From Natronohydrobacter sp. (lineage in GTDB: Bacteria; Pseudomonadota; Alphaproteobacteria; Rhodobacterales; Rhodobacteraceae), in assembly GCA_020832555.1 (NCBI GenBank), contig JAFIEM010000002.1:1-64000 (forward strand): a stretch of 64,000 bases of DNA. Reading direction: 5' to 3'. The notes under the pieces are model-generated. The model saw nothing but the letters and a program-made list of their open reading frames with translations. It was not told the DNA's origin and made no database searches. Positions 43,626 to 51,686 of the stretch are shown here, in pieces. The position numbers were made by a program, and so were the translations under genes. Numbering within the stretch: the first letter of the stretch is position 1; every line of letters starts with the position of its first letter.

Positions 43626-43978
43626 TGCGAATGCCCCCTGTGCATGGCCGGTGGTGCCAGCTAAAGCGCCGTGGTCCGATTGACAAGGGAAAGGGCGGAA
43701 CGGCACAGATCCGGCAGCGGATGGAGCACCGGGACAAATTTCCACACGAACTCCAAGATTCATGCGAATAAGTAAATATTTCTGATCCGAAACGCCATGC
43801 AGCGGGAGAATTTCCCAATTTCCCTGCTGCAATCAGACCGGGTTTCGCGACACTCTGACGGGTTCGGAACAGGGTTTGCAAAGGTCGAGGGCGGCGCAAT
43901 GCGCGCAGGCTTGTCACAGCCCCGCGCCCCTACTAGGTGCTCGGTCAGAGAATACACACCCACTCAAGGAGCATTGCC
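43626..43978. other. 353-base divergent intergenic region
   Basis: Between the SseB-like (leftward) and rhodanese (rightward) genes. It holds TTGTCA (43911-43916), a 17-base spacer and TAGGTG (43934-43939), a possible weak promoter for the sulfur cluster, and an imperfect hairpin GCAGC-GGGA (43799-43807) with TCCC-TGCTGC (43821-43830). I see no gene. Confidence 0.5.
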
Positions 43979-44911
43979 ATGCTGCGCAACACTGCCCTTA
44001 CCCTGTCCCTGATCGCCCTGCCCTCGCTCGCGCTTGCGACGCCGCAAGGCTGGAGCCCGCTGCTGGAACCCGCAGAACTGGCCACGATCCTGGAAGCTGA
44101 TCCGTCGGTCCGCGTCATTCATGTCAGCGGCGATTTCGCGGCGGGCCATATTCCGGGTGCTGCCTATTCCCCCTATGAAAACTGGCGCGGCGGCCCGTCC
44201 AATCCGGGCGCGTTGCTGCCGGAACTGGAGTATGAACTGGAAGCTGCGCGCGTGGGTGTCGATGAGGATACCCCGGTCGTTCTGGTCCATTCCGGCGAAA
44301 ACCCGACCGATATGGGCACCGCCGCCCGCGTCTACTGGACCCTGAAATCGTTGGGCGTGCAGGACTTAGCGCTGCTGAATGGCGGTTTTGCCGCATGGCA
44401 GGAGGCGCAGCTTCCCGTCTCGACCACGCCTGCGGAGATCGAGGAAAGCGGCTTCATGGCCGAATGGACTGATCAGTGGTATATCTCGACCTCTGAAGTG
44501 GCGGCGCTGGTGGAAGCCGGTGAAGCGCGTCTGCTCGACAGCCGCCCCAAGGGCTTTTTCGAGGGCATCACATGGTCCATCGCCCGCCCCGGCACCGTGC
44601 GCGGCGCTGAGAACCTGGAATATGGCGATTTCTTCGAAGGCAACCGTCTGGTCAGCGCCGAACGCGCCCGCGAGATCGCGGAAGCGAAAGGGCTGACCAA
44701 TGCCCCGATCACGGTTTCTTTCTGCAACACCGGGCACTGGGCGGCGCTGAACTGGTTCGCGCTCAGTGAGTTGGCCGGTATCGAGAATACCCGCCTCTAT
44801 GCCGAGTCCATGGCCGAATACACGATCCACGGCCATACGCTTGACAATGAACCCAGCCGGATCGCCTATCTGTGGCGCTCGACCCTGCGCTGGGTTGACG
44901 GGCTGTTCTGA
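43979..44911 (+). CDS. Periplasmic double-rhodanese sulfurtransferase
   Basis: A 310-residue exported protein with signal peptide MLRNTALTLSLIALPSLALA. It has two rhodanese domains: the first (about 28-145) has Ser105 (VHSGENP) where the catalytic cysteine would be, so it is probably inactive; the second (about 168-285) has Cys249 in VSFCNTGHWA, the active persulfide site. AAGGAG precedes the ATG. It begins a rightward group with a YeeE/YedE transporter, a tiny membrane protein and a lipoprotein, suggesting handling of thiosulfate or persulfide sulfur at the membrane. Substrate is inferred, not proven. Confidence 0.9.
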   Translation: MLRNTALTLSLIALPSLALATPQGWSPLLEPAELATILEADPSVRVIHVSGDFAAGHIPGAAYSPYENWRGGPSNPGALLPELEYELEAARVGVDEDTPVVLVHSGENPTDMGTAARVYWTLKSLGVQDLALLNGGFAAWQEAQLPVSTTPAEIEESGFMAEWTDQWYISTSEVAALVEAGEARLLDSRPKGFFEGITWSIARPGTVRGAENLEYGDFFEGNRLVSAERAREIAEAKGLTNAPITVSFCNTGHWAALNWFALSELAGIENTRLYAESMAEYTIHGHTLDNEPSRIAYLWRSTLRWVDGLF

Positions 44912-44938
44912 GACAGGCTTGCACCTGACGCCTGTCCG

Positions 44939-44960
44939 CTTCATCTTGCTCCAAATACTC
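44939..44960. repeat. 22-base dispersed motif, intergenic copy
   Basis: Identical over 22 bases to 38337-38358 inside valS (CTTCATCTTGC - TCC - AAATACTC). It lies in the 105-base gap between the rhodanese and YeeE genes, before a strong hairpin. Confidence 0.8.
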
Positions 44961-44966
44961 GAATAC

Positions 44967-44990
44967 GCCGCACGCCCAAAAGCGTGCGGC
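44967..44990. other. Nine-base-pair hairpin before the YeeE gene
   Basis: GCCGCACGC (44967-44975) pairs perfectly with GCGTGCGGC (44982-44990) over a CCAAAA loop. No T run follows, so it may be an mRNA processing or attenuation element rather than a terminator. Confidence 0.55.
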
Positions 44991-45016
44991 CTGCGTTTCA
45001 CGAAAGGCCCTGACCC

Positions 45017-46132
45017 ATGTTCCTGCGCCGTGCTTCGGTCCTGCTGGTCGCTCTTGGTTTCACGCTCTTTGCCTTTGTCATGGCTGGTCCCCGCGCGGGG
45101 CTACTGGTCATGGTCGGGCTGGGCTTTGGTCTGGTTTTGGAAGGGCTGCGCTTCGGCTTTGCCGGACCCTGGCGGATGATCGTGACGGATCGCGACGGGC
45201 GCGGGATGATCGCGCAGCTGATCGCGATTGCGCTGGTTGCCGCTGTCGCCTTTCCGCTGATCGCGGCCAATGCCGGTGAACTGGCCCCGGCGCATGCCCC
45301 TGTCGGGATTGCGATGATCCTTGGTGCCTTTGTCTTTGGCGCGATGATGCAGCTTGTGATGGGCTGTGGGTCAGGCACGCTGGTCAATGCGGGCAGCGGC
45401 AATCTGGTGGGGCTGATTGCGCTGGCCGGTTTCATCGGCGGCAGTTTCGCGGGTTCTCTGCACTTGGGTTGGTGGACTGCTTTGGGCGCGCTGCCGGTCT
45501 ATTCGCTGCAGGGGATGTTTGGTGCCAATCTGGGGCTGATCGTCACCTTGGCCGGTCTGGCGCTTGTGGCTGCTGTCACGATCGCCCGCGCCGCCCCCGG
45601 CAAGCGGATGCCCCCGCGCCGGTTGTGGATTGCGGCCTTGCTGATCGCGGCACTGGCGCTGGCCAATCTGGTGATCGCGGGCCAGCCCTGGGGGATTGTC
45701 TATGGTCTGGGCCTGTGGGGCGCGAAGATCGCACAGGCCGGCGGCATGGATCTGGGGGCCACGGCCTTCTGGGCGGCCGAGGGCAATGCCGCGCGCCTGT
45801 CTTCCTCAATCCTGACCGATGTGACCTCGCTGACCAATATCGGCCTGTTGATCGGGGCTTTTGCGGTCATGCGCTGGCGCGCGGAACCCGGTGCACAGAC
45901 GCAACCGCTGACGCCTGCCTCCTACGGGGCGGTGCTGGGGGCGGCGCTGATCCTGGGCTATTCGGCGCGCATGGCCTTTGGCTGCAATGTGGGTGCGTTT
46001 TTCAGCGGCATTTCCACCGGCTCGCTGCATGGCTGGGTCTGGCTGGTGGCGGCCTTCGCGGGCTCGATGCTGGGCATCAAGCTGCGCCCCGTCCTGCTGC
46101 GGCCTGCCAGCGTGAAAGGAGCTTTCGCATGA
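45017..46132 (+). CDS. YeeE/YedE family sulfur transporter
   Basis: A 371-residue integral membrane protein with nine to ten helices. Conserved cysteines lie in MGCGSGTLVNAGSGN (Cys117) and AFGCNVGAFFSGISTGS (Cys323), the pair-like motifs known from TsuA-type thiosulfate channels, which bind thiosulfate through cysteines. It follows the periplasmic rhodanese and overlaps the next tiny gene by ATGA (46129-46132). A role in taking up thiosulfate or a related sulfur species is likely. Confidence 0.9.
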   Translation: MFLRRASVLLVALGFTLFAFVMAGPRAGLLVMVGLGFGLVLEGLRFGFAGPWRMIVTDRDGRGMIAQLIAIALVAAVAFPLIAANAGELAPAHAPVGIAMILGAFVFGAMMQLVMGCGSGTLVNAGSGNLVGLIALAGFIGGSFAGSLHLGWWTALGALPVYSLQGMFGANLGLIVTLAGLALVAAVTIARAAPGKRMPPRRLWIAALLIAALALANLVIAGQPWGIVYGLGLWGAKIAQAGGMDLGATAFWAAEGNAARLSSSILTDVTSLTNIGLLIGAFAVMRWRAEPGAQTQPLTPASYGAVLGAALILGYSARMAFGCNVGAFFSGISTGSLHGWVWLVAAFAGSMLGIKLRPVLLRPASVKGAFA

Positions 46133-46302
46133 GCGCGCGCATTTCTCGTCCGATGGTCGCCCTCCTGGCGCTGGGGATCGTGGCTGCGATCCTTGCGCTG
46201 GATCTGGCGACAGCCGGTGCGCCGGATCTGTTCACGGCCCCGTCGGCCTTTGCCCTTGGCTCTGGCGCGGCCCCGACCGGCGCGCATTGCACCGGAAGCT
46301 GA
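46129..46302 (+). CDS. 57-residue membrane protein coupled to the YeeE transporter
   Basis: A small protein, MSARISRPMVALLALGIVAAILALDL..., with one membrane segment (about 9-26) and a periplasm-facing-type tail ending GAHCTGS with a single Cys54. Its ATG overlaps the YeeE stop (ATGA), and AAAGGAG lies upstream, so translation is well supported despite the short length. I know no named family. Coupling and the terminal cysteine suggest a partner of the sulfur transporter or rhodanese; this is inference. Confidence 0.72.
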   Translation: MSARISRPMVALLALGIVAAILALDLATAGAPDLFTAPSAFALGSGAAPTGAHCTGS

Positions 46303-46370
46303 GAAAGCCTCTGGCGGGTTGCGTGCGTTTCTGCTTTTCTGGCGCGGCACATAGCCATCGGAGTTTTCAC

Positions 46371-46949
46371 ATGCGCGCCCTTTTGCTGACCCTGCCCGCC
46401 GCTCTTGCCCTCGCGGCCTGTGTCGAAGTCGATATGACCGTCGAGGTTCTGGGCGAGGATGAGGCGCGCGTGACGGGCTTCATGCAGATGCAGCGTCAGG
46501 TCTTCGATATGTCAGGCGGCGATGCCAGTTTCTGCCCTGAAGAAGATGGCGGCACCCTGACCCTGACCGACACCCATGCGCGTTGTGATTTCGACAAGAC
46601 CGGCACCTATGCCGAGATCATGCCCTCCGAGGGGGCTGGCGACTCGCCCGCCGAGGTTCAGGGCGAGTTGACCTATCTGGGCGAGAATCGCGCGCGGGCT
46701 TTCCTGCCGCTGGCCGCGATGAATGACGGTATGGAAGATATGGGTGATGACCCGCAGATGCTGGCCATGATGCGCCAGATGTTCGCAGGCATGTCGGTGA
46801 GTTTCACCATCAAGGGCCGCGAGATCGAAAGCTCCACCGGCACGATTTCGGCAGATGGCACTTCGGCGTCGATCCAGATGGGGGTCGATGATCTGATCGC
46901 CCCTGCCGAGGACCGGATCGGCGATTTCGAGACGATCCTGCGCTTCTGA
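46371..46949 (+). CDS. Predicted lipoprotein
   Basis: A 192-residue protein with signal peptide and lipobox LAAC (Cys19): MRALLLTLPAALALAACVEVDMTVEV. The mature part has beta-strand-like stretches (VDMTVEVLGEDEARVTGFMQM) and further cysteines in SFCPEEDGG and HARCDFDK that may pair. The start pattern recalls LppM-type lipoproteins, but the match is by eye. GGAG lies before the ATG at 46371. It follows the 57-residue gene by 68 bases and may share the sulfur operon. A bidirectional terminator follows. Confidence 0.8.
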   Translation: MRALLLTLPAALALAACVEVDMTVEVLGEDEARVTGFMQMQRQVFDMSGGDASFCPEEDGGTLTLTDTHARCDFDKTGTYAEIMPSEGAGDSPAEVQGELTYLGENRARAFLPLAAMNDGMEDMGDDPQMLAMMRQMFAGMSVSFTIKGREIESSTGTISADGTSASIQMGVDDLIAPAEDRIGDFETILRF

Positions 46950-46963
46950 TCTGCGCGACACAT

Positions 46964-46992
46964 AAAAAAGCCCCGCATCGCGCGGGGCTTTT
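46964..46992. terminator. Bidirectional intrinsic terminator
   Basis: GCCCCGC (46970-46976) and GCGGGGC (46982-46988) form a stem flanked by AAAAAA before and TTTT after, so it works on both strands. It lies between the converging lipoprotein and pgi genes. Confidence 0.93.
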
Positions 46993-47001
46993 CGCATGGG
47001 G

Positions 47002-48609
47002 TCACGCCTGATGGGCGCGCAGATAGGCCACCAGCGCCTGTGTTGACGGATCCTTGTCGGACGCATCCGCGCCCTCGATCACCGGCCCGAGTGCGGTCGC
47101 AAGTTCCTTGCCAAGCTCCACCCCCCATTGATCGAAGGAATTGATCCCGAGGATCACCCCTTCGACAAAGACGCGGTGTTCATAAAGCGCGATGATCTGG
47201 CCCAAAGTGACGGGCGTCAGTTGCGGATAGATCAGCGTGGTCGAGGGGCGGTTGCCCGGAAACACCCGGTGCCGCGCCTGTCGGTCGAGTTCCGCGCCCT
47301 CCAGCCCTTTCGCGGCCATGATCGCGCGCGCCTCGTCCAGTGAGCGGCCCCGCAGCAGCGCTTCGGATTGCGCGAGGCAATTCGCGGCCAGCAACCGATG
47401 CTGATGCGCCAGTTCCGGCTCATGGCCCTGCGCTGCCAGCAGAAACTCGCAAGGCACAACGCGCGTGCCCTGATGAATCAGTTGATAGAACGCATGCTGG
47501 CCGTTCGTGCCCGGCTCGCCCCAGACCACCGGCCCGGACTGGCGTTCCAGATCGCGCCCATCCATGCCGACGCGCTTGCCATTGCTCTCCATCTCCAGCT
47601 GCTGCAGATAGGCAGGCAGCCGCGCAAGACGCTGGTCATAAGGCAGGACCGCGCGGGTGGCATGGCCGCAGATCTGGTTGTGCCAGATGCCCACCAGCGC
47701 CAGAAGAACCGGCATGTTCTGCGCGAAAGGCGCATCACAAAAATGCTTGTCCATCGCGCGCGCGCCCGCCAGAAATTCGTCGAAGCGCGCGGCCCCCACG
47801 GCCAGCATCAGCCCCAGCCCGATCGGTCCCCAGACCGAATAGCGCCCGCCGACCCAATCGGCAAAGCCAAAGACCCGCTCAGGCGCGATTCCGAAAGCGG
47901 CGGTCTTCTCAAGCGACGTGGACACAGCCGCGAATTGCGCGCCCGGATCGGCCACTTTCGTCGCCATCCAGTCGCGCGCGGTGCGGGCATTGGTCATCGT
48001 CTCGATGGTGGTGAATGTCTTGGAGGCCACGATGACCAGCGTCGTTTCGGGGTTCAGCCCTTTCAGCGTATCGGCGATATGCGCGCCATCCACATTCGAG
48101 ACATAATGCAGCCGCGGTCCGTCATGCCAGGGCGCGAGCGCCAGCGTGGCCATGGCCGGGCCAAGATCAGAGCCACCAATGCCGATATTGACGACATCGG
48201 TGATCGCGCCGCCCTGCCCCAGGATGCGGCCTGCACGGACATCCTCGGCAAAGCCGTAGGCGCGCGCGCGCACCGCGCGCAATTCCGGCATGACATCGGC
48301 GCCATCAACCTCGATCACCGCCTCGTCGCCCGCGCGCTGCGCGATATGCAGCACGGCGCGGCCCTCGGTCTCGTTGATCTTCGCGCCTGAGAACATCGCA
48401 TCGCGGGCACGCGCCACGCCGCTCTCCTCCGCGAGTGCCACCAGCAGATCCCGCGCCTGTGGGTCAATGTTGGTCTTGGAGTAATCCAGCCGCATCGCGC
48501 CCGCCGCCACGGTGAAATCCGCCGCCCGGCCAGCATCCTCGAACAGGTCCAGAATATGCCGCCCCTCGCAGGCGCGCTGGTGTTTCGCAAGCTCATTCCA
48601 GAGGCTCAT
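47002..48609 (-). CDS. pgi: Glucose-6-phosphate isomerase
   Basis: A 535-residue enzyme interconverting glucose-6-phosphate and fructose-6-phosphate. Family signatures are [20 protein letters not shown] and [18 protein letters not shown]; the catalytic glutamate lies in the [21 protein letters not shown] region. The ATG at 48609 has AAGAAGGG upstream; the reading to 48735 is rejected. It is the last gene of the leftward zwf-pgl-pgi operon, 61 bases after pgl, in a leader that contains a near copy of the 22-base motif. Confidence 0.97.
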   Translation of the reverse strand: MSLWNELAKHQRACEGRHILDLFEDAGRAADFTVAAGAMRLDYSKTNIDPQARDLLVALAEESGVARARDAMFSGAKINETEGRAVLHIAQRAGDEAVIEVDGADVMPELRAVRARAYGFAEDVRAGRILGQGGAITDVVNIGIGGSDLGPAMATLALAPWHDGPRLHYVSNVDGAHIADTLKGLNPETTLVIVASKTFTTIETMTNARTARDWMATKVADPGAQFAAVSTSLEKTAAFGIAPERVFGFADWVGGRYSVWGPIGLGLMLAVGAARFDEFLAGARAMDKHFCDAPFAQNMPVLLALVGIWHNQICGHATRAVLPYDQRLARLPAYLQQLEMESNGKRVGMDGRDLERQSGPVVWGEPGTNGQHAFYQLIHQGTRVVPCEFLLAAQGHEPELAHQHRLLAANCLAQSEALLRGRSLDEARAIMAAKGLEGAELDRQARHRVFPGNRPSTTLIYPQLTPVTLGQIIALYEHRVFVEGVILGINSFDQWGVELGKELATALGPVIEGADASDKDPSTQALVAYLRAHQA

Positions 48610-48620
48610 CGCAAACCCTT

Positions 48621-48642
48621 CTTCATCTTGCCAAAAATACTC
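48621..48642. repeat. 22-base dispersed motif, near copy in the pgi leader
   Basis: CTTCATCTTGC - CAA - AAATACTC on the plus strand; 19 of 22 bases match the copies at 38337 and 44939. On the reverse strand it lies directly upstream of the pgi Shine-Dalgarno. Confidence 0.7.
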
Positions 48643-48670
48643 AAAAACCAGGGCGCAGCCCCGGCCTTCC

Positions 48671-49345
48671 CTATTCTGCCCAATGAACCTGCGCCTGATC
48701 CAGCACGCAGGCAATCGGGGCCTCGCGCGGATCAAGTTTCACCGCGCGTTCCAGTGCTTCGCGCTTGGCCGCACCGGTGATCAGCACATGCACCCGCAGC
48801 GCATCCTGCAAGACTGGTGCGGTCAGCGTGATACGCGGCTCGCCCGCAGCCTCGGCCCGCATGGCCATAAGGGGCGGCGCGGTTCGGCGCAGCGCGGCTT
48901 CCAGATTATCGGCACCGGGAAAGAGCGAGGCCGTGTGCATGTCCTCTCCCATCCCCAGCAGCAGCACCGAGATCGGCAGATGCGGTTCAAGCCCTGCGCT
49001 CAAGCCCTCCAGCCCGTCCTCAGGCGTGGGCGCATCCATGCGCAGGGGCAGCAAACTCGCCGCCGCCGCGCGCCCCACCAGAAGCCGCTCGCGCAACAGC
49101 CGCGTATTCGAGCGCGGGCTGTCCTCGGGCACCCAGCGTTCGTCATTCAGGACGACCGCCACATTGTCCCAGTCCAGGTCCGCCCCGCTGAGCGTATCAA
49201 AGACCGGTCCCGGTGTGGTGCCACCGGGCACCGACAGCGTGGCGCTGCCTTGCGCGCGCAGGCTCTCGCCCAGTTCCGAGGCAATCCGCTGCGCAAGCCG
49301 CAGCATCAGCATTTCGCGATCAGGGTATTCGTGAAACTCCATCAT
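48671..49345 (-). CDS. pgl: 6-phosphogluconolactonase
   Basis: A 224-residue enzyme of the oxidative pentose phosphate/Entner-Doudoroff entry. Family blocks are [40 protein letters not shown] and [18 protein letters not shown]. The start overlaps the zwf stop (49342-49345), so the two are coupled. Shorter than some homologues but complete. Confidence 0.95.
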   Translation of the reverse strand: MMEFHEYPDREMLMLRLAQRIASELGESLRAQGSATLSVPGGTTPGPVFDTLSGADLDWDNVAVVLNDERWVPEDSPRSNTRLLRERLLVGRAAAASLLPLRMDAPTPEDGLEGLSAGLEPHLPISVLLLGMGEDMHTASLFPGADNLEAALRRTAPPLMAMRAEAAGEPRITLTAPVLQDALRVHVLITGAAKREALERAVKLDPREAPIACVLDQAQVHWAE

Positions 49346-50787
49346 CGGATCTCCCGCCAGCGCCGCCCGTCCTTGTGCATCAGCATCAACGCCCCCTCCG
49401 GCCCGGTCGACCCCGGATCATAGGGTTCCGGCCGGTCGCCCCGCGTCTCCCAGCTTTGAATCACCGGATCAACCCAAGCCCAGGCGGCTTCCACCTCGTC
49501 GCCGCGCATGAACAGGGTCTGGTTGCCCCGGATCACATCCATGATCAGCCGTTCATAAGCGTCGGGCACATCCAGATCATTACCCAGCGCCTCGGCGAAG
49601 CTCATGTCAAGCGCCACGTCCTTCAGCCGCATCCCCCCCGGCCCCGGTTCCTTGATCATGACGCGCAGATCCATCCCCTCATCGGGTTGCAGGCGGATCA
49701 CCAGCACATTCTCGCGCCATTGGTTCGATTCGCCAAAGATCGAATGCGGCGGTTCCTTGAAGGTCACGGCGATTTCCGAGACGCGCGACTTCAGCCGCTT
49801 GCCGGTGCGCAGGTAGAAGGGCGTGCCCTTCCAGCGCCAGTTCGAGATATGCAGCTTCATCGCAACGAAGCTTTCGGTGCGCGAGTCGGGATTGCCGACT
49901 TCCAGCAGGTAGTCATCGCCCCCTGCACCACGATACTGTCCGCGCACGAAATCACCCGGCCCCATGGGATCGAGCGCGCGGATGACCTTGAGTTTTTCGT
50001 CGCGCATCGCGTCTGGCTCAAAGCAATGCGGCGGCTCCATCGCAATCAGGCAGAGAAGCTGCATCAGGTGGTTCTGCACCATGTCCCGCATCGCGCCGGA
50101 ATTGTCGTAATATTCGCCGCGTCCGCCGACGCCTACGGTTTCAGCCACGGTGATCTGCACATGGTCAACGAATTGCGCATTCCACAGCGGCTCGAACAGG
50201 ATATTGGCGAAGCGTACGGCCATCAGGTTCTGGACGGTTTCCTTGCCCAGATAATGATCAATGCGGTAGATCTGATCTTCGTGGAAATGCGCAGCCAGAT
50301 CGGCATTGAGCGCGCGGGCGGTATTCAGATCCTTGCCAAAGGGTTTTTCCACCACGATCCGAGAGGCACGATCCGCGATTCCGCGATGGTGCAGGCGCTG
50401 TGCGATATCGCCGAAAAGCGCAGGCGCAACCGACAGATAGAAGGCACGCACCACATTTTCGCGCATCAGGGCGGCCAGATCATCCCATCCGCCATCCCCC
50501 TTGGCATCGATGGTCACATAATTGATCATTCCCAAAAAGGACTCCATGACCTCTGGCGCAAGTTCGGATGCCGGGAGGAATTCTTCCAGCGCCTCCCTGA
50601 CCTGCGTCCGGAACGCTTCGCGCGTCATCTCCGAGCGCGCGGCGCCGATGATCGCGGCACCTTCGGGGATCTGGCCTTCTTTCCAGCGGCGATACAGTCC
50701 CGGCAGGATCTTGCGGCGTGACAGATCGCCGGTGGCCCCGAAAATCACCAGATCGAATGTTTCGACAGGTATGACGCGTGCAACCAT
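49342..50787 (-). CDS. zwf: Glucose-6-phosphate 1-dehydrogenase
   Basis: A 481-residue NADP-linked enzyme that oxidises glucose-6-phosphate. The coenzyme site is VIFGATGDLSRRKILPGLYRRW near residue 15, and the active-site signature is YRIDHYLGKETVQNLM. It is the first gene of zwf-pgl-pgi. The edd/eda genes are not in the window, so whether carbon goes on through Entner-Doudoroff or the pentose phosphate pathway cannot be read here. Confidence 0.97.
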   Translation of the reverse strand: MVARVIPVETFDLVIFGATGDLSRRKILPGLYRRWKEGQIPEGAAIIGAARSEMTREAFRTQVREALEEFLPASELAPEVMESFLGMINYVTIDAKGDGGWDDLAALMRENVVRAFYLSVAPALFGDIAQRLHHRGIADRASRIVVEKPFGKDLNTARALNADLAAHFHEDQIYRIDHYLGKETVQNLMAVRFANILFEPLWNAQFVDHVQITVAETVGVGGRGEYYDNSGAMRDMVQNHLMQLLCLIAMEPPHCFEPDAMRDEKLKVIRALDPMGPGDFVRGQYRGAGGDDYLLEVGNPDSRTESFVAMKLHISNWRWKGTPFYLRTGKRLKSRVSEIAVTFKEPPHSIFGESNQWRENVLVIRLQPDEGMDLRVMIKEPGPGGMRLKDVALDMSFAEALGNDLDVPDAYERLIMDVIRGNQTLFMRGDEVEAAWAWVDPVIQSWETRGDRPEPYDPGSTGPEGALMLMHKDGRRWREIR

Positions 50788-50891
50788 GATGACCTCTTCG
50801 CGTGAGCGGTGCGCGGCTAGCAGGCGTGGCTGTTAGCGCTATCAGGTGCCGTTTACACCGCAATCCCTGGTCTGTCCAGACGTGATGCAGG

Positions 50892-51476
50892 TCACGCTTC
50901 GAGTTCTGTATCCCAATAGAGATAGTCCAGCCAACTGTCATGCAGATGATTGGGCGGAAATCTGCGCCCGAGATTGCGCAATTGCTCGGATTGCGGGCGC
51001 ATGGGCTGGTTGCGCAATTTCATGCCGGCTTCGCGCAGGGTCTTGGAGCCTTTCTTCAGGTTGCAGGGCGCACAGGCGGCGACGACATTTTCCCAGCTTG
51101 TCACACCGCCCAGTTTGCGCGGCCAGACATGATCGAAGGTCAGATCATGCTTGGCGCCGCAATACTGGCAGGAAAACTCGTCGCGCAGGAACAGGTTGAA
51201 GCGGGTGAAGGCCACGCGCTTGCGCGGCTTAACATATTCGCGCAGCACCACGACCGAGGGCACGCGGATTTCCATACGCTGGCTGCGCACGACATGATCA
51301 TATTCCGCAAGGATATCGACCCGGTCCAGAAACACCGCCTTGACCGCATCCTGCCAAGGCCAGAGCGAGAGCGGGTAATAGGAAAGTGGCCGGTAATCGG
51401 CATTCAGCACAAGCGCCGGAAACTGCCGCAATGCCGCCGGATCGCGCACGAAATCAGTTCTGAAATCACCATCCAC
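50892..51476 (-). CDS. HNH endonuclease
   Basis: A 194-residue protein. The HNH core reads CQYCGAKHDLTFDHVWPRKLGG...NVVAACAPCNLKKG, with two zinc CxxC pairs and the catalytic DH. The N-terminal part has VLNADYRPLSYYPLSLWPWQDAVKAV and YDHVVRSQRMEIRVPSVVVL, typical of stand-alone HNH proteins common in alphaproteobacterial core genomes. I chose the GTG at 51476 because CGGAGG lies upstream; the reading to 51554 is less likely. A host function rather than phage or restriction is implied by the ordinary setting; none is established. Confidence 0.88.
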   Translation of the reverse strand: MDGDFRTDFVRDPAALRQFPALVLNADYRPLSYYPLSLWPWQDAVKAVFLDRVDILAEYDHVVRSQRMEIRVPSVVVLREYVKPRKRVAFTRFNLFLRDEFSCQYCGAKHDLTFDHVWPRKLGGVTSWENVVAACAPCNLKKGSKTLREAGMKLRNQPMRPQSEQLRNLGRRFPPNHLHDSWLDYLYWDTELEA

Positions 51477-51686
51477 AGGTGCTGCCTCCGTTCCAGCAGC
51501 CCTTGGGGCGACATCTTGCGCGCGCCCCGCAGGGCCGAGAGCGTGCTGCGCCACAGCAACGCCATGCGCAGGACTATATATGGTGCGAGTGTTCTGGCAA
51601 GCATTTCGAACGCACCAGATGTCGCAGGCGCGACTTTGCGAGCGATTTGTAACGCCGTGGCGACAATTCGCGCCGATGATGCGCGT

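Noticed and set aside
45469-46128. Upstream extension of the 57-residue protein in the other frame of YeeE
   Set aside because: Out of frame with a convincing transporter; only the part after 46129 has a ribosome site and a membrane helix.
49213-50721. 502-residue open frame opposite zwf
   Set aside because: Shadow of Zwf; no motif.
50892-51476. HNH endonuclease as part of a restriction or defence island
   Set aside because: Neighbours are housekeeping genes, composition is normal, and the family is a common chromosomal stand-alone HNH.
51477-51686. Possible small gene or RNA between the HNH and kinase genes
   Set aside because: About 210 bases with no ribosome site, no stable hairpin with T run and no recognised RNA.
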